Shown one piece after another: positions 1 to 6,989 of a stretch of DNA of 9,470 nucleotides. How positions within the stretch are numbered: position 1 is the stretch's first letter; every line of letters starts with the position of its first letter. The position numbers were made by a program, and so were the translations under genes. The notes under the pieces were generated by a model. It was not told the DNA's origin and did no database searches. It saw only the letters and a program-made list of their open reading frames with translations. Origin of the DNA: Bacteroidales bacterium (GTDB lineage Bacteria; Bacteroidota; Bacteroidia; Bacteroidales; WCHB1-69); NCBI GenBank assembly GCA_024400715.1, contig JAKSMH010000021.1, forward strand, positions 1-9,470, in the 5' to 3' direction.

Positions 1-14
1 GTTAAAATTGCCAT
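1..14 (-). CDS. rpoA: RNA polymerase alpha subunit, first four codons only
   Basis: The last bases of the window on the minus strand open a reading frame ATG GCA ATT TTA, giving Met-Ala-Ile-Leu, and then leave the window. Bacteroidetes RpoA proteins as I recall them start with Met-Ala-Ile-Leu, and rpoA is the usual gene after rpsD in the alpha operon. The call therefore rests on gene order plus four codons. The product would be the alpha subunit, which nucleates RNA polymerase assembly and contacts promoter UP elements and activators. A 77-base spacer with a strong hairpin separates it from rpsD. Confidence 0.65.
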
Positions 15-49
15 TTATATTTTGTTTTTATTGTTATTACATCGTCATT

Positions 50-79
50 ATGAATAGCAGGCCAACGCCCGCTATTCAT
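50..79 (-). promoter_or_regulatory. Strong hairpin between rpsD and rpoA
   Basis: Read on the minus strand, ATGAATAGCGGGC and GCCTGCTATTCAT flank a GTTG loop. They pair over 13 base pairs with a single G-U wobble. On the plus strand the same place is an A-C mismatch, so the structure is better as RNA from the operon strand. No run of U follows: the downstream bases are A-rich. A simple intrinsic terminator is therefore unlikely. An RNA processing site, an attenuator, or a site that tunes rpoA relative to the ribosomal genes would fit. Confidence 0.7.
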
Positions 80-91
80 CGATTTTACTCA

Positions 92-697
92 CTATTTAGA
101 ATACAATTCAACGATAGCCTGTTCGTTGATTGTTTCAGGAATTTCTTCTCTTTCAGGATAATTCATAAACTTACCGCTCATCAAGCTGCCGTCCCATTCC
201 AACCAAGAATAGGTATTTGACTTACCATTCAAGGAGTTGGTGATAACTTCCAATGATTTTGAACGTTCACGAACAGCGACAACGTCACCGGGAACGAGCA
301 AAGCGGAAGGAATGTTGCAGATTTGACCGTTAACGAGGATATGTCTATGGCTAACCAATTGACGAGCCGCTGCTCTACTTGGAGCAATACCCAAACGATA
401 AACAACATTATCGAGACGTGATTCGATGAGTTTCATCAAATTCTGACCGGTGATACCTTTTTTACGGGCTGCGGTGTGGAACAATTTTCTAAATTGACGT
501 TCCAGAATACCGTATGTATATTTAGCTTTTTGTTTTTCCTGAAGCTGCATACCGTATTCAGACAATTTAGAACGTTTTCTTGCCTGTCCGTGTTGTCCTG
601 GAGGGTAATTTTTGTGTTCGAAGTATTTATCAGCCCCATAAATAGGTTCATGGAACTTTCTTGCAATTTTGGTTTTAGGTCCAGTATATCTTGCCAT
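92..697 (-). CDS. rpsD: 30S ribosomal protein S4
   Basis: S4 is a primary 16S rRNA binding protein that starts assembly of the 30S body and helps shape the mRNA entry site. The 201-residue product is the usual length. It starts MARYTGPK, and an S4 RNA-binding domain runs from about residue 92 to 155, visible as [19 protein letters not shown] followed by HILVNG. The N-terminal region has no CxxC zinc site, so this is the cysteine-free form. It is the last complete gene of the operon here, 42 bases after rpsK. In E. coli S4 represses the alpha operon through the rpsM leader; no similar structure was recognised in the short spacer before rpsM here. Confidence 0.98.
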   Translation of the reverse strand: MARYTGPKTKIARKFHEPIYGADKYFEHKNYPPGQHGQARKRSKLSEYGMQLQEKQKAKYTYGILERQFRKLFHTAARKKGITGQNLMKLIESRLDNVVYRLGIAPSRAAARQLVSHRHILVNGQICNIPSALLVPGDVVAVRERSKSLEVITNSLNGKSNTYSWLEWDGSLMSGKFMNYPEREEIPETINEQAIVELYSK

Positions 698-739
698 TTT
701 CTATCTTTTTTAAGGTTTTAAACTAATGAATAATTAGGA

Positions 740-1129
740 TTATACACGTCTGCGTTTTGGAGGACGGCAACCATTGTGTGGAAGTGGAGTAACGTCGGTA
801 ATTTCTTCCACCATGATGCCGGCGGCGTGGATAGTTCTGATAGCGGATTCTCTACCACCACCAGGTCCTTTAACGAAAACCTTAACTTTTCTTAAGCCAA
901 GATCGTAGGCAACCTTTGCGCAATCCTGAGCAGCCATCTGTGCTGCGTATGGAGTATTTTTCTTAGAACCTCTAAATCCCATTTTACCGGCTGAAGACCA
1001 AGAGATAACCTGGCCGTCGCTATTGGTAAGGGAAACGATAACATTATTGAACGACGCGTAAACAAAAGCCTTGCCCATTGCATCAATTCTAACAACTTTT
1101 TTCTTGGTTGATTTTGTATTCTTTGCCAT
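740..1129 (-). CDS. rpsK: 30S ribosomal protein S11
   Basis: S11 sits on the 30S platform, near the Shine-Dalgarno helix region and the E site. The product is 129 residues, normal for the family. It shows the conserved core ([12 protein letters not shown] at about residues 87 to 98) and the characteristic C-terminus [13 protein letters not shown], which is rich in arginine for rRNA contact. The start is [14 protein letters not shown], a basic extension typical of bacterial S11. It lies 37 bases after rpsM and 42 before rpsD, consistent with co-transcription in the alpha operon order rpsM-rpsK-rpsD-rpoA. Confidence 0.98.
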   Translation of the reverse strand: MAKNTKSTKKKVVRIDAMGKAFVYASFNNVIVSLTNSDGQVISWSSAGKMGFRGSKKNTPYAAQMAAQDCAKVAYDLGLRKVKVFVKGPGGGRESAIRTIHAAGIMVEEITDVTPLPHNGCRPPKRRRV

Positions 1130-1166
1130 AATACTATATTTTCTCTTCCCTAATAATCAATTAATA

Positions 1167-1541
1167 CTATTTAGTTGCTTTCTTCTTGTTTGCAACAGTT
1201 TTCTTACGACCTTTACGCGTACGTGCGTTGTTCTTGGTACTTTGTCCACGTAACGGTAAACCGAGACGATGACGAATGCCTCTATAACATCCAATGTCCA
1301 TTAAACGTTTAATGTTCATTTGAACTTCCGAACGCAAAGCACCTTCTACCTTCATATCGTTAATCATTCCACGGAGTGCTGCCAACCCATCATCGTTCCA
1401 TTCATTTACCTTTTTGTCATGGCTGATACCGGCCTTGTCCAAAATCTGAGCGGCTGTGCTTCTGCCAATACCGAAGATGTAAGTCAAACCGATTACGCCT
1501 CTTTTGTTTTTAGGTAAATCAATACCTGCAATTCTTGCCAT
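1167..1541 (-). CDS. rpsM: 30S ribosomal protein S13
   Basis: S13 is in the 30S head, contacts the P-site tRNA with its C-terminal tail, and forms bridges to the 50S subunit. The 124-residue product starts [14 protein letters not shown] and contains the helix-hairpin-helix segment [12 protein letters not shown] (residues 19 to 30). It also has the motif [17 protein letters not shown] and a long basic tail ([10 protein letters not shown] and on). All of these are normal for bacterial S13. It is 31 bases after rpmJ, which is the standard order. Confidence 0.98.
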   Translation of the reverse strand: MARIAGIDLPKNKRGVIGLTYIFGIGRSTAAQILDKAGISHDKKVNEWNDDGLAALRGMINDMKVEGALRSEVQMNIKRLMDIGCYRGIRHRLGLPLRGQSTKNNARTRKGRKKTVANKKKATK

Positions 1542-1572
1542 AGTTATAAATCTATTTTATTGTTAATACTTA

Positions 1573-1689
1573 TTATCCTTGACGTTGTTTTTCTTTTGGA
1601 TTCTTTTTGTTAATTACATAGACTACGCCGTGTCTTCTCACGATGACGCAATCTTCAGATCTCTTTTTTACTGATGTTCTTACTTTCAT
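1573..1689 (-). CDS. rpmJ: 50S ribosomal protein L36 (zinc-free form)
   Basis: This gene was found by reading the 31 bases-plus gap between infA and rpsM. The minus strand has ATG at 1687-1689 and TAA at 1573-1575, encoding 38 residues that begin [14 protein letters not shown] and end NPKEKQRQG, a clear L36. L36 binds 23S rRNA near the base of the L7/L12 stalk. Zinc-binding L36 has three cysteines and a histidine; here only one cysteine (residue 14) remains and the histidine is replaced, so it is the C-minus form that needs no zinc. Spacing is 24 bases from infA and 31 to rpsM. The sequence CAAGAG just before ATG is a weak ribosome site at best. Confidence 0.96.
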   Translation of the reverse strand: MKVRTSVKKRSEDCVIVRRHGVVYVINKKNPKEKQRQG

Positions 1690-1713
1690 CTCTTGATTTG
1701 CTTTATGTTATTT

Positions 1714-1935
1714 TTATGATTTATGTCTAAAAGTGATACGTCCCTTTGTCAAATCGTATGGAGACATTTCCACCTGCACCTTGTCACCGGGAAGAATCTT
1801 GATATAATGCAATCTCATCTTACCGGAAATATGCGCGGTGATGACGTGACCGTTTTCCAGCTGCACACGAAACATCGCATTCCCCAGTGATTCGATGACT
1901 ACGCCGTCTAACTCGATGGATGATTGTTTTGCCAT
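1714..1935 (-). CDS. infA: Translation initiation factor IF-1
   Basis: IF-1 binds the A site of the 30S subunit and works with IF-2 and IF-3 in start codon selection. The start at 1935 gives [13 protein letters not shown] and 73 residues, matching the usual 72. A longer frame opens at 1980 but would overlap the end of map and add 15 unsupported residues. The OB-fold protein shows the family core [18 protein letters not shown] and [18 protein letters not shown], and the ending [13 protein letters not shown]. It follows map by 10 bases and precedes rpmJ by 24. Confidence 0.97.
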   Translation of the reverse strand: MAKQSSIELDGVVIESLGNAMFRVQLENGHVITAHISGKMRLHYIKILPGDKVQVEMSPYDLTKGRITFRHKS

Positions 1936-1945
1936 ATATCTTATT

Positions 1946-2746
1946 TTATAATTTTTCTTCTGTTCCGAGAACCTCTCCAATTAATTTGTACGTTGATAAA
2001 ACTCTTGGTCCGTTTTTGGTGATAGCCAACTGGTGTTCGTAATGCGCAGCAGGTTTGTGGTCAAAGGTTCTGATGGTCCATTCATCACGTTCGCAATAAA
2101 TTTTGCGAGACCCCATTGTTATCATCGGTTCGATGCAGATGACCATTCCTTCTCGCAAGAGGTCGCCCTTACCGGGTTTGCCGTAATTGCAGACATCAGG
2201 TTTCTCGTGCATATTTCTACCGATTCCATGACCGCACAATTCGCGTACCACTCCGTAACCAAACGACTCACAGTAAGTCTGCACCGCATGTCCAATGTCG
2301 CCGGTGGTATTTCCCGCCACAGCCGCGTCGATGCCCCGATAGAGCGACTCCTTGGTGCGTTCCATCAGGAGTCTTTTTTCTTCGGAAACATTTCCTACCG
2401 CGAAGGTATAGGCGTAATCGCCGTGATAGCCGTTCAGGTAGGCACCGCAATCGACGGAAACGATATCGCCGTCGTTGAGGACGCTGTTGTCCGGGATTCC
2501 GTGAACAACCACATCGTCAACCGAGATACATAAGGAGGCGGGATAACCATTATAGCCCTTAAAGGAAGGAACACCGCCATTGTCCCTGATGAAAGTTTCC
2601 GCAATTCGATCCAAATAGGTTAACGGAACTCCCGGTTTGATGTACTTTGCCACTTCGGCCAAAGTTTTTCCAACAAGCAAAGAACTTTTTTGTATTATTT
2701 CAATTTCCTCTTCGCTTTTCAAGCGAATCTTGTTAAACATATTCAT
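1946..2746 (-). CDS. map: Methionine aminopeptidase, type I
   Basis: The enzyme removes the initiator methionine from new proteins when the second residue is small. The 266-residue product has all five metal ligands of the pita-bread fold in place (Asp99, Asp110, His173, Glu206, Glu238), plus His82 and His180 of the active site. These sit in [45 protein letters not shown] and HYEHQLAIT. The lack of an N-terminal zinc-finger extension places it with the bacterial type Ia enzymes. The secY stop and the map start overlap by one base (TAATG), which suggests translational coupling. A second ATG two codons downstream, giving MFNKIRLK, is an alternative start. Confidence 0.97.
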   Translation of the reverse strand: MNMFNKIRLKSEEEIEIIQKSSLLVGKTLAEVAKYIKPGVPLTYLDRIAETFIRDNGGVPSFKGYNGYPASLCISVDDVVVHGIPDNSVLNDGDIVSVDCGAYLNGYHGDYAYTFAVGNVSEEKRLLMERTKESLYRGIDAAVAGNTTGDIGHAVQTYCESFGYGVVRELCGHGIGRNMHEKPDVCNYGKPGKGDLLREGMVICIEPMITMGSRKIYCERDEWTIRTFDHKPAAHYEHQLAITKNGPRVLSTYKLIGEVLGTEEKL

Positions 2747-4101
2747 TAATAAGCACCGCCGCTGTAGCGTCCTTTAATTCTACCTGATTGAGTCAAGCCG
2801 TCATAGTGTCTCATCAACAAATGACTTTCGATTTGCTGAAGTGTATCAAGAACGACACCCACCATAATCAACAAGGAAGTACCACCGAAGAATTGGGCGA
2901 ACTGTTGGTTAACGCCGAACAATCTAACGATAGCAGGAAGGATAGCCACGATTGCCAAGAAAATAGAACCCGGAAGGGTGATTCTTGACATAATGTCGTC
3001 AATGTATTGAGCCGTTTGCTTACCAGGTTTCACGCCAGGGATAAATCCACCGTTTTTCTTCAAATCTTCAGAAATCTGCTGAGGATTGATGGTGATAGCC
3101 GTATAGAAATAAGTAAAGGCGATAATCATAATGAAGAATACGATATTGTAACCCAGTCCATTATAATCGATAAAGCTGTGCCAGAAACCGCCGGTTGACT
3201 GTTCGGTAACAGATACGAAAGTCAAAGGCAGGAACATAATCGCCTGAGCAAAGATGATGGGCATAACGCCGGCAGCGTTCACTTTCAAAGGAAGGAAGTT
3301 ACGCACACCACCGTATTGTTTGTTGCCCACGATTCTCTTGGCATATTGAACTGGAACACGACGTGTGCCTTGAACCAGCATAATACACAAGGCGATGATA
3401 AGCATCATCAGGACGATTTCAATGATAAAGATGATAGGACCACCGTTCATATCACCGATACGGGAGATGAATTCGGCTCTCAGGGCGTAAGGCAAACGAG
3501 CAATGATACCGATCATAATGATCATAGAGATACCGTTACCAATACCGTTATCCGTAATACGTTCACCCAACCACATAATGAACAGGGTACCTGAAATCAA
3601 GAGGATGAATGAGGTAACGGCAAACGCGCTAAATCCCAGGATATGGGTATTCAACATTGTTGGAGAAACGGCACCACCGAATTGACCTTGGATGTTGGCG
3701 ATATAGGCTGGTCCTTGGATAGCCACAACTGCCACGGTCAAGTAACGGGTAATTTGGTTCAGTTTCTTTCTACCGCTTTCACCTTCCTTTTGAAGACGCT
3801 GGAAGTAAGGAACCGCCAAGGTCATCAACTGGATAACGATAGATGCGGAAATGTAAGGCATGATACCCAGTGCGAAGATGGAAGCATTAGAGAATGCGCC
3901 ACCTGAGAACAAATCGAGCATACCCAACAGACCTTCTTGTGCCGATTTAGTAAATGCTGACAATGCGCCAGGGTTGATACCCGGAAGCACCACGTGAGCA
4001 CCTAAACGGTAAATCAGAATGATGAAAAGCGTATAGAGGATTCTCTTACGCAAATCTTCAATTCTAAAAATGTTTTTTATGGTCTCGATAAATTTTTTCA
4101 T
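2746..4101 (-). CDS. secY: Protein translocase channel subunit SecY
   Basis: SecY is the pore of the SecYEG translocon in the inner membrane, used by SecA for export and by the ribosome and SRP for membrane insertion. The 451-residue product has ten hydrophobic segments and is close to normal length. Recognisable parts are the plug and second membrane segment region (LGIMPYISASIVIQL, about 78-92), GERITDNGIGNGIS (179-192), the cytosolic loop RRVPVQYAKR (247-256), and the loop FIPGVKPGKQTAQYID (353-368). That last loop carries a lysine where E. coli has the conserved Arg357. The gene is 33 bases after rplO and overlaps map by one base. Co-transcription with ribosomal genes ties channel supply to growth rate. 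Confidence 0.98.
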   Translation of the reverse strand: MKKFIETIKNIFRIEDLRKRILYTLFIILIYRLGAHVVLPGINPGALSAFTKSAQEGLLGMLDLFSGGAFSNASIFALGIMPYISASIVIQLMTLAVPYFQRLQKEGESGRKKLNQITRYLTVAVVAIQGPAYIANIQGQFGGAVSPTMLNTHILGFSAFAVTSFILLISGTLFIMWLGERITDNGIGNGISMIIMIGIIARLPYALRAEFISRIGDMNGGPIIFIIEIVLMMLIIALCIMLVQGTRRVPVQYAKRIVGNKQYGGVRNFLPLKVNAAGVMPIIFAQAIMFLPLTFVSVTEQSTGGFWHSFIDYNGLGYNIVFFIMIIAFTYFYTAITINPQQISEDLKKNGGFIPGVKPGKQTAQYIDDIMSRITLPGSIFLAIVAILPAIVRLFGVNQQFAQFFGGTSLLIMVGVVLDTLQQIESHLLMRHYDGLTQSGRIKGRYSGGAY

Positions 4102-4134
4102 GAGATATAAAATGATAAATAATACTTAGGTTGG

Positions 4135-4608
4135 TTATTCCGCAGCAGGAGCTTCTGCGGCACCGATAACGTTGATTTGTCCACCGGCGTTAGTGATGGC
4201 AGCCTTAGCTGTTTCAGAGAAAGCGTGAGCAGAAACCTTCAAAGCGGCTTTCAATTCACCTCTACCCAACACCTTAACCAAGCTGTTTTTCTTTGCCAAA
4301 CCGTTAGCAAGCAAAACTTCGGGCGTGATTTCGCTCAAGTTCTTGCTTTCGGCTAAGGTCTGAAGCGTTCCAATATTAATGGCGTTATATTCAACGCGAT
4401 TGATATTTTTGAAACCTCTCTTAGGCATAATTCTGTAAATAGGCATTTGACCGCCTTCGAAACCAATCTTGCGGCTATAGCCAGATCTTGACTGAGCTCC
4501 CTTATGACCTCTTGTAGAAGTACCACCTTTACCTGATCCTTGACCTCTACCTACTCTTTTTGACAATTTTGTAGCGTTTTCAGCTGGTTTTAAACTATTC
4601 AAATTCAT
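4135..4608 (-). CDS. rplO: 50S ribosomal protein L15
   Basis: L15 is a late-assembly 50S protein that contacts many 23S rRNA domains. The 157-residue product has the L15 N-terminus MNLNSLKPAENATK and a glycine- and basic-rich extension (KRVGRGQGSGKGGTSTRGHK, about 18-37) that threads into rRNA. It also has GFEGGQMPIYRIMPKRGF and a globular C-terminal domain ending in an alanine-rich tail about ten residues longer than in E. coli. It follows rpmD by 32 bases and precedes secY by 33, the standard order. Confidence 0.98.
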   Translation of the reverse strand: MNLNSLKPAENATKLSKRVGRGQGSGKGGTSTRGHKGAQSRSGYSRKIGFEGGQMPIYRIMPKRGFKNINRVEYNAINIGTLQTLAESKNLSEITPEVLLANGLAKKNSLVKVLGRGELKAALKVSAHAFSETAKAAITNAGGQINVIGAAEAPAAE

Positions 4609-4640
4609 CTCTTATGCTAATTTCAAGATTAATAAACTAA

Positions 4641-4820
4641 TTAAATTTCTTCTACTGAAACCAAATGCTTAATGGAATCAACGATACCCAAAATCTGAGG
4701 TGTAGCATTGTGTTCAACGGTTTGGTGCATTTTTCTAAGACCTAATGCCTGGAGTGATCTTTTTTGGCGCAATGGTTTGTCGATAGCGCTTCTTGTTTGT
4801 GTGATTTTAATCCTTTTCAT
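4641..4820 (-). CDS. rpmD: 50S ribosomal protein L30
   Basis: L30 is a small 50S protein bound to 23S rRNA domain II. The chosen start at 4820 gives MKRIKITQTRSAIDKP and 59 residues, the usual size, and includes the core LGLRKMHQTVEHN. An in-frame ATG at 4853 would add 11 residues (MNLITKNNIEG) that are not part of the family. GAAGGG lies directly against the chosen ATG with no spacing, so neither start has a proper Shine-Dalgarno site. This is the first gene of the operon in this window. The usual upstream partner rpsE is missing and the gene instead follows a 210-base leader behind dnaJ. Confidence 0.95.
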   Translation of the reverse strand: MKRIKITQTRSAIDKPLRQKRSLQALGLRKMHQTVEHNATPQILGIVDSIKHLVSVEEI

Positions 4821-5036
4821 CCCTTCAATATTATTTTTTGTTATTAAATTCATTTCCGTTTAAAAGAAAAAATAGCGCAAATTTGGAAGAAAATTGCAAC
4901 TATTATTTCACATTTCGAACATCATAAAACCAAGCCCTTCTATCTTCAACATCGTTATAAAGTCCGTGAAATCAAGCAGTTGCGAGTCTTTCTATCGTTC
5001 AATTCCTACTTCTTCTATTTCACTTCAAAAGATGTG
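4821..5036 (-). promoter_or_regulatory. Leader of the rpmD operon with a long-range stem
   Basis: This gene-free stretch between dnaJ and rpmD would be the 5' untranslated RNA of the ribosomal operon. Read on the minus strand, GCAACT (4978-4983) and ATTTCAC (4966-4972) pair with GTGAAAT (4905-4911) and AGTTGC (4896-4901). That makes two stacked helices of 6 and 7 pairs with a 5/3 internal loop, closing a region of 54 bases. Ribosomal protein operons are often controlled by a product binding such a leader, so an autoregulatory element is a fair inference. No end of an rpsE gene was found here. A short frame inside the loop (ATG at 4945-4947, 14 codons) lacks support as a gene. Confidence 0.45.
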
Positions 5037-5044
5037 CAAATATA
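5037..5044 (-). promoter_or_regulatory. Promoter -7 element for the rpmD operon
   Basis: On the minus strand the bases read TATATTTG, a perfect match to the Bacteroides -7 element TAnnTTTG. It is followed by CACATC and lies about 40 bases after the dnaJ stop codon. Transcription would begin near 5030. A clear -33 TTG at the usual spacing was not seen; the upstream region is very A/T-rich. This would give the ribosomal genes their own start independent of grpE-dnaJ. Confidence 0.65.
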
Positions 5045-5084
5045 CGACTTTTTTTATTGATTTTATATTGTTGATAACTTTTTT

Positions 5085-6188
5085 TTATTCAAAGAATTGA
5101 CGCACCCGATTAAAGAAGCCCTTATCGCTTTTATTCGGCTTCGGTTTGAAGTTTTCCGACTCCGCGAATTTCTCGATGGCGGCCTTTTCCTCCTTGTTCA
5201 AGTTTTTCGGTGTCCACACGTTTACATTCACGATCAAATCGCCCATCATCCGGCTATTCAGTTCAGGCAGTCCCTTTCCTTGAAGACGCAAAATCTGTCC
5301 GCTCTGCGTTCCGGCGGCAATTTTGATTCGGGCCTTTCCTGTCAAGGTAGGCACTTCGACACTAGCACCTAAAGCCGCCTGTGGGAATGACACGTAATAA
5401 TTTGTATATATATTATTGCCATTTCTTTCAAAGAGTTCGTGTTCCTGTTCCTCTATCAACACCAGCAAATCGCCGTTCACGCCTCCATTGGGGGCGGCAT
5501 TGCCTTTACCGCGCATCGTCAGTTGCATACCCTCGGCAACGCCCGCCGGGATGTTGATTGAAACGACCTCCTCGCCTTTTACCACGCCGTTTCCGCCGCA
5601 ATGAGGGCACTTGTCCTTAATCACCTGACCGCTGCCATTGCAATTCGGGCATACGGACACCTGCTGCATCATACCGAACATCGTCCGCTGCTGGTTAATC
5701 ACCTGGCCACTTCCCTTGCAGGTCGGGCACGTAGTGATTGCGTTTTTATCTTTTGCCCCGGTACCATCGCAATGGGTACAAGGAATATATTTCTGTATCT
5801 TGATTTTCTTTTCGACACCCGAATTGATTTCTTCCAGGGTCAACTTGACCTTGATGCGGATATTGGAACCCTGACGTACTCGCTTTCCGCCACCGCGACC
5901 ACTTCCGCCGCCAAAACCACCGAAACCTGAAAAACCCGAAAAACCACCACCAAAAAGGTCGCCAAACCTTTCAAAGATGGTATTCAAGTCAAAATCAACA
6001 TTATAACCGCCACCGGCACCGCCCATTCCCGCGTGACCGAACTGGTCATAACGGGCCTTTTTATCCGGATTACTCAAAACATCGTAGGCCTCTGCCGCCT
6101 CCTTAAATCTCTCCTCCGCCTCCTTGTTTCCCGGATTCCTCGCCGTTTTCTCAACGCCGAGCACTTCGTAATTATCTCTTTTTTCCAT
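5085..6188 (-). CDS. dnaJ: Chaperone DnaJ lacking the HPD part of its J domain
   Basis: DnaJ (Hsp40) binds unfolded protein and passes it to DnaK, stimulating DnaK's ATPase through the J domain. The 367-residue product has a Gly/Phe-rich region (about 54-105), four zinc motifs CTHCDGTG, CPTCKGSG, CPNCNGSG and CPHCGGNG (137-201), and a complete client-binding C-terminal region. The J domain is broken. It reads NYEVLGVEKTA followed directly by RNPGNKEAEERFKEAAEAYDVL. By comparison with E. coli DnaJ about 19 residues are missing, including most of helix II and the whole HPD motif needed to activate DnaK. The gap is in frame. The ATG at 6188 is preceded by AGAGGAG at good spacing, a strong ribosome site for this phylum. 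It follows grpE by 52 bases. The protein may be a holdase only, or the gap may be an assembly error. Confidence 0.93.
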   Translation of the reverse strand: MEKRDNYEVLGVEKTARNPGNKEAEERFKEAAEAYDVLSNPDKKARYDQFGHAGMGGAGGGYNVDFDLNTIFERFGDLFGGGFSGFSGFGGFGGGSGRGGGKRVRQGSNIRIKVKLTLEEINSGVEKKIKIQKYIPCTHCDGTGAKDKNAITTCPTCKGSGQVINQQRTMFGMMQQVSVCPNCNGSGQVIKDKCPHCGGNGVVKGEEVVSINIPAGVAEGMQLTMRGKGNAAPNGGVNGDLLVLIEEQEHELFERNGNNIYTNYYVSFPQAALGASVEVPTLTGKARIKIAAGTQSGQILRLQGKGLPELNSRMMGDLIVNVNVWTPKNLNKEEKAAIEKFAESENFKPKPNKSDKGFFNRVRQFFE

Positions 6189-6240
6189 AACAAGCTCCTC
6201 TTTAATTCGTCCTACAACCCAACAAATCGTTCATTCAAAA

Positions 6241-6915
6241 CTAATTAGCAACGACCACTTTGGCATAACGGATTACCTTATCCTTTATTTTATACCCCTT
6301 TTCAGTCACATCCATTACCTTTCCCTTTTCCGCTTCATCCTGGGTGGGAAAATGTGTGACGGCTTCGTGAAAATCGGTATTAAAAACCTCGCCCTTGGCC
6401 TGAATCTCTTCCACGTTGAAGCGTTTTAGCAATTGAACCAACTTATTGTAAATCAATACGAAACCCTCTTTGATAGCAACTACGTCCTCGGATTTTTCAT
6501 TAGCGGCGATGGCTCTTTCATAATCATCAATAACGGGAAGGAGATTGACGATGACTTTTTCCGAAGCCGTAGAAAGCAATTCCAATTTTTCCTTATTGGT
6601 GCGCTTTTTATAATTATCAAATTCGGAATACATACGCAAGAACCTGTCATTCAGCTCTTTATATTTGATATCCAAATCTTCTAATTGTTTTTTCAGTTCC
6701 TCTTCCTTCGAAGATTTTTTACCGAAAAACTTATTTCTCTTTTCTTCAGTATGATTATCTTCACTGCTTTCTGGAACAGTTTTTTCCTCACTATCCGTAT
6801 TCTGCTGAGTCTCGTTTTCTTTGTCAGTTTCAACTGACATATTGTCATTATTCTGCTGACAATTTACATTTTCGTTATTCTCAGCAGTCATTTCAGCTTT
6901 TTCTTCATTTTCCAT
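6241..6915 (-). CDS. grpE: Nucleotide exchange factor GrpE
   Basis: GrpE releases ADP from DnaK and so resets the chaperone cycle; it acts as a cytosolic dimer. The 224-residue product has a long polar tail rich in Asn, Glu and Gln (1-60), then a coiled-coil helix from about 68 to 110 (EEELKKQLEDLDIKYKELND and on). The family core is NLLPVIDDYERA, and the C-terminal beta domain holds the signature FNTDFHEAV through VTEKGYKIKDKVIRYAKVVV. The tail is somewhat longer than in most relatives. It lies 74 bases after mazG, with a sigma-54 type promoter in that gap, and 52 bases before dnaJ. No Shine-Dalgarno site is seen; the region before ATG is AT-rich, as is normal in this phylum. Confidence 0.97.
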   Translation of the reverse strand: MENEEKAEMTAENNENVNCQQNNDNMSVETDKENETQQNTDSEEKTVPESSEDNHTEEKRNKFFGKKSSKEEELKKQLEDLDIKYKELNDRFLRMYSEFDNYKKRTNKEKLELLSTASEKVIVNLLPVIDDYERAIAANEKSEDVVAIKEGFVLIYNKLVQLLKRFNVEEIQAKGEVFNTDFHEAVTHFPTQDEAEKGKVMDVTEKGYKIKDKVIRYAKVVVAN

Positions 6916-6972
6916 AATATATTGATTTTTAAATCTCTACGAAATAAATTTAATCATTATCATTTATATATT

Positions 6973-6988
6973 AGCAAGATTTATGCCA
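6973..6988 (-). promoter_or_regulatory. Sigma-54 type -24/-12 promoter before grpE
   Basis: On the minus strand the bases read TGGCATAAATCTTGCT, a full match to the sigma-54 consensus TGGCAYRNNNNTTGCW with the required 12-base distance between the GG and GC pairs. It begins two bases after the mazG stop codon and would start transcription near 6962, about 47 bases before the grpE ATG. No good TAnnTTTG element is present in the same spacer, which makes this the best promoter candidate for grpE-dnaJ. An enhancer-binding protein would be needed; its site was not identified. Confidence 0.5.
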
Positions 6989-6989
6989 A

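Noticed and set aside
50..79. Intrinsic terminator ending the operon after rpsD
   Set aside because: No U-run follows the stem, and what appears to be rpoA begins 36 bases further on.
2033..2533. Plus-strand open frame of 166 codons
   Set aside because: It lies fully antisense to map, whose metal ligands and family motifs are all intact, and its product resembles nothing.
4903..4947. Small leader ORF of 14 codons before rpmD
   Set aside because: No ribosome site and no recognisable product; it lies inside the loop of the predicted stem, so it is only noted with the leader.
4854..5084. Remnant of rpsE upstream of rpmD
   Set aside because: All three minus-strand frames were read; they carry stops and no S5-like sequence.
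5601..5930. Plus-strand open frames of 109 and 78 codons
   Set aside because: They are antisense to the zinc-finger part of dnaJ, and the dnaJ frame explains the composition.
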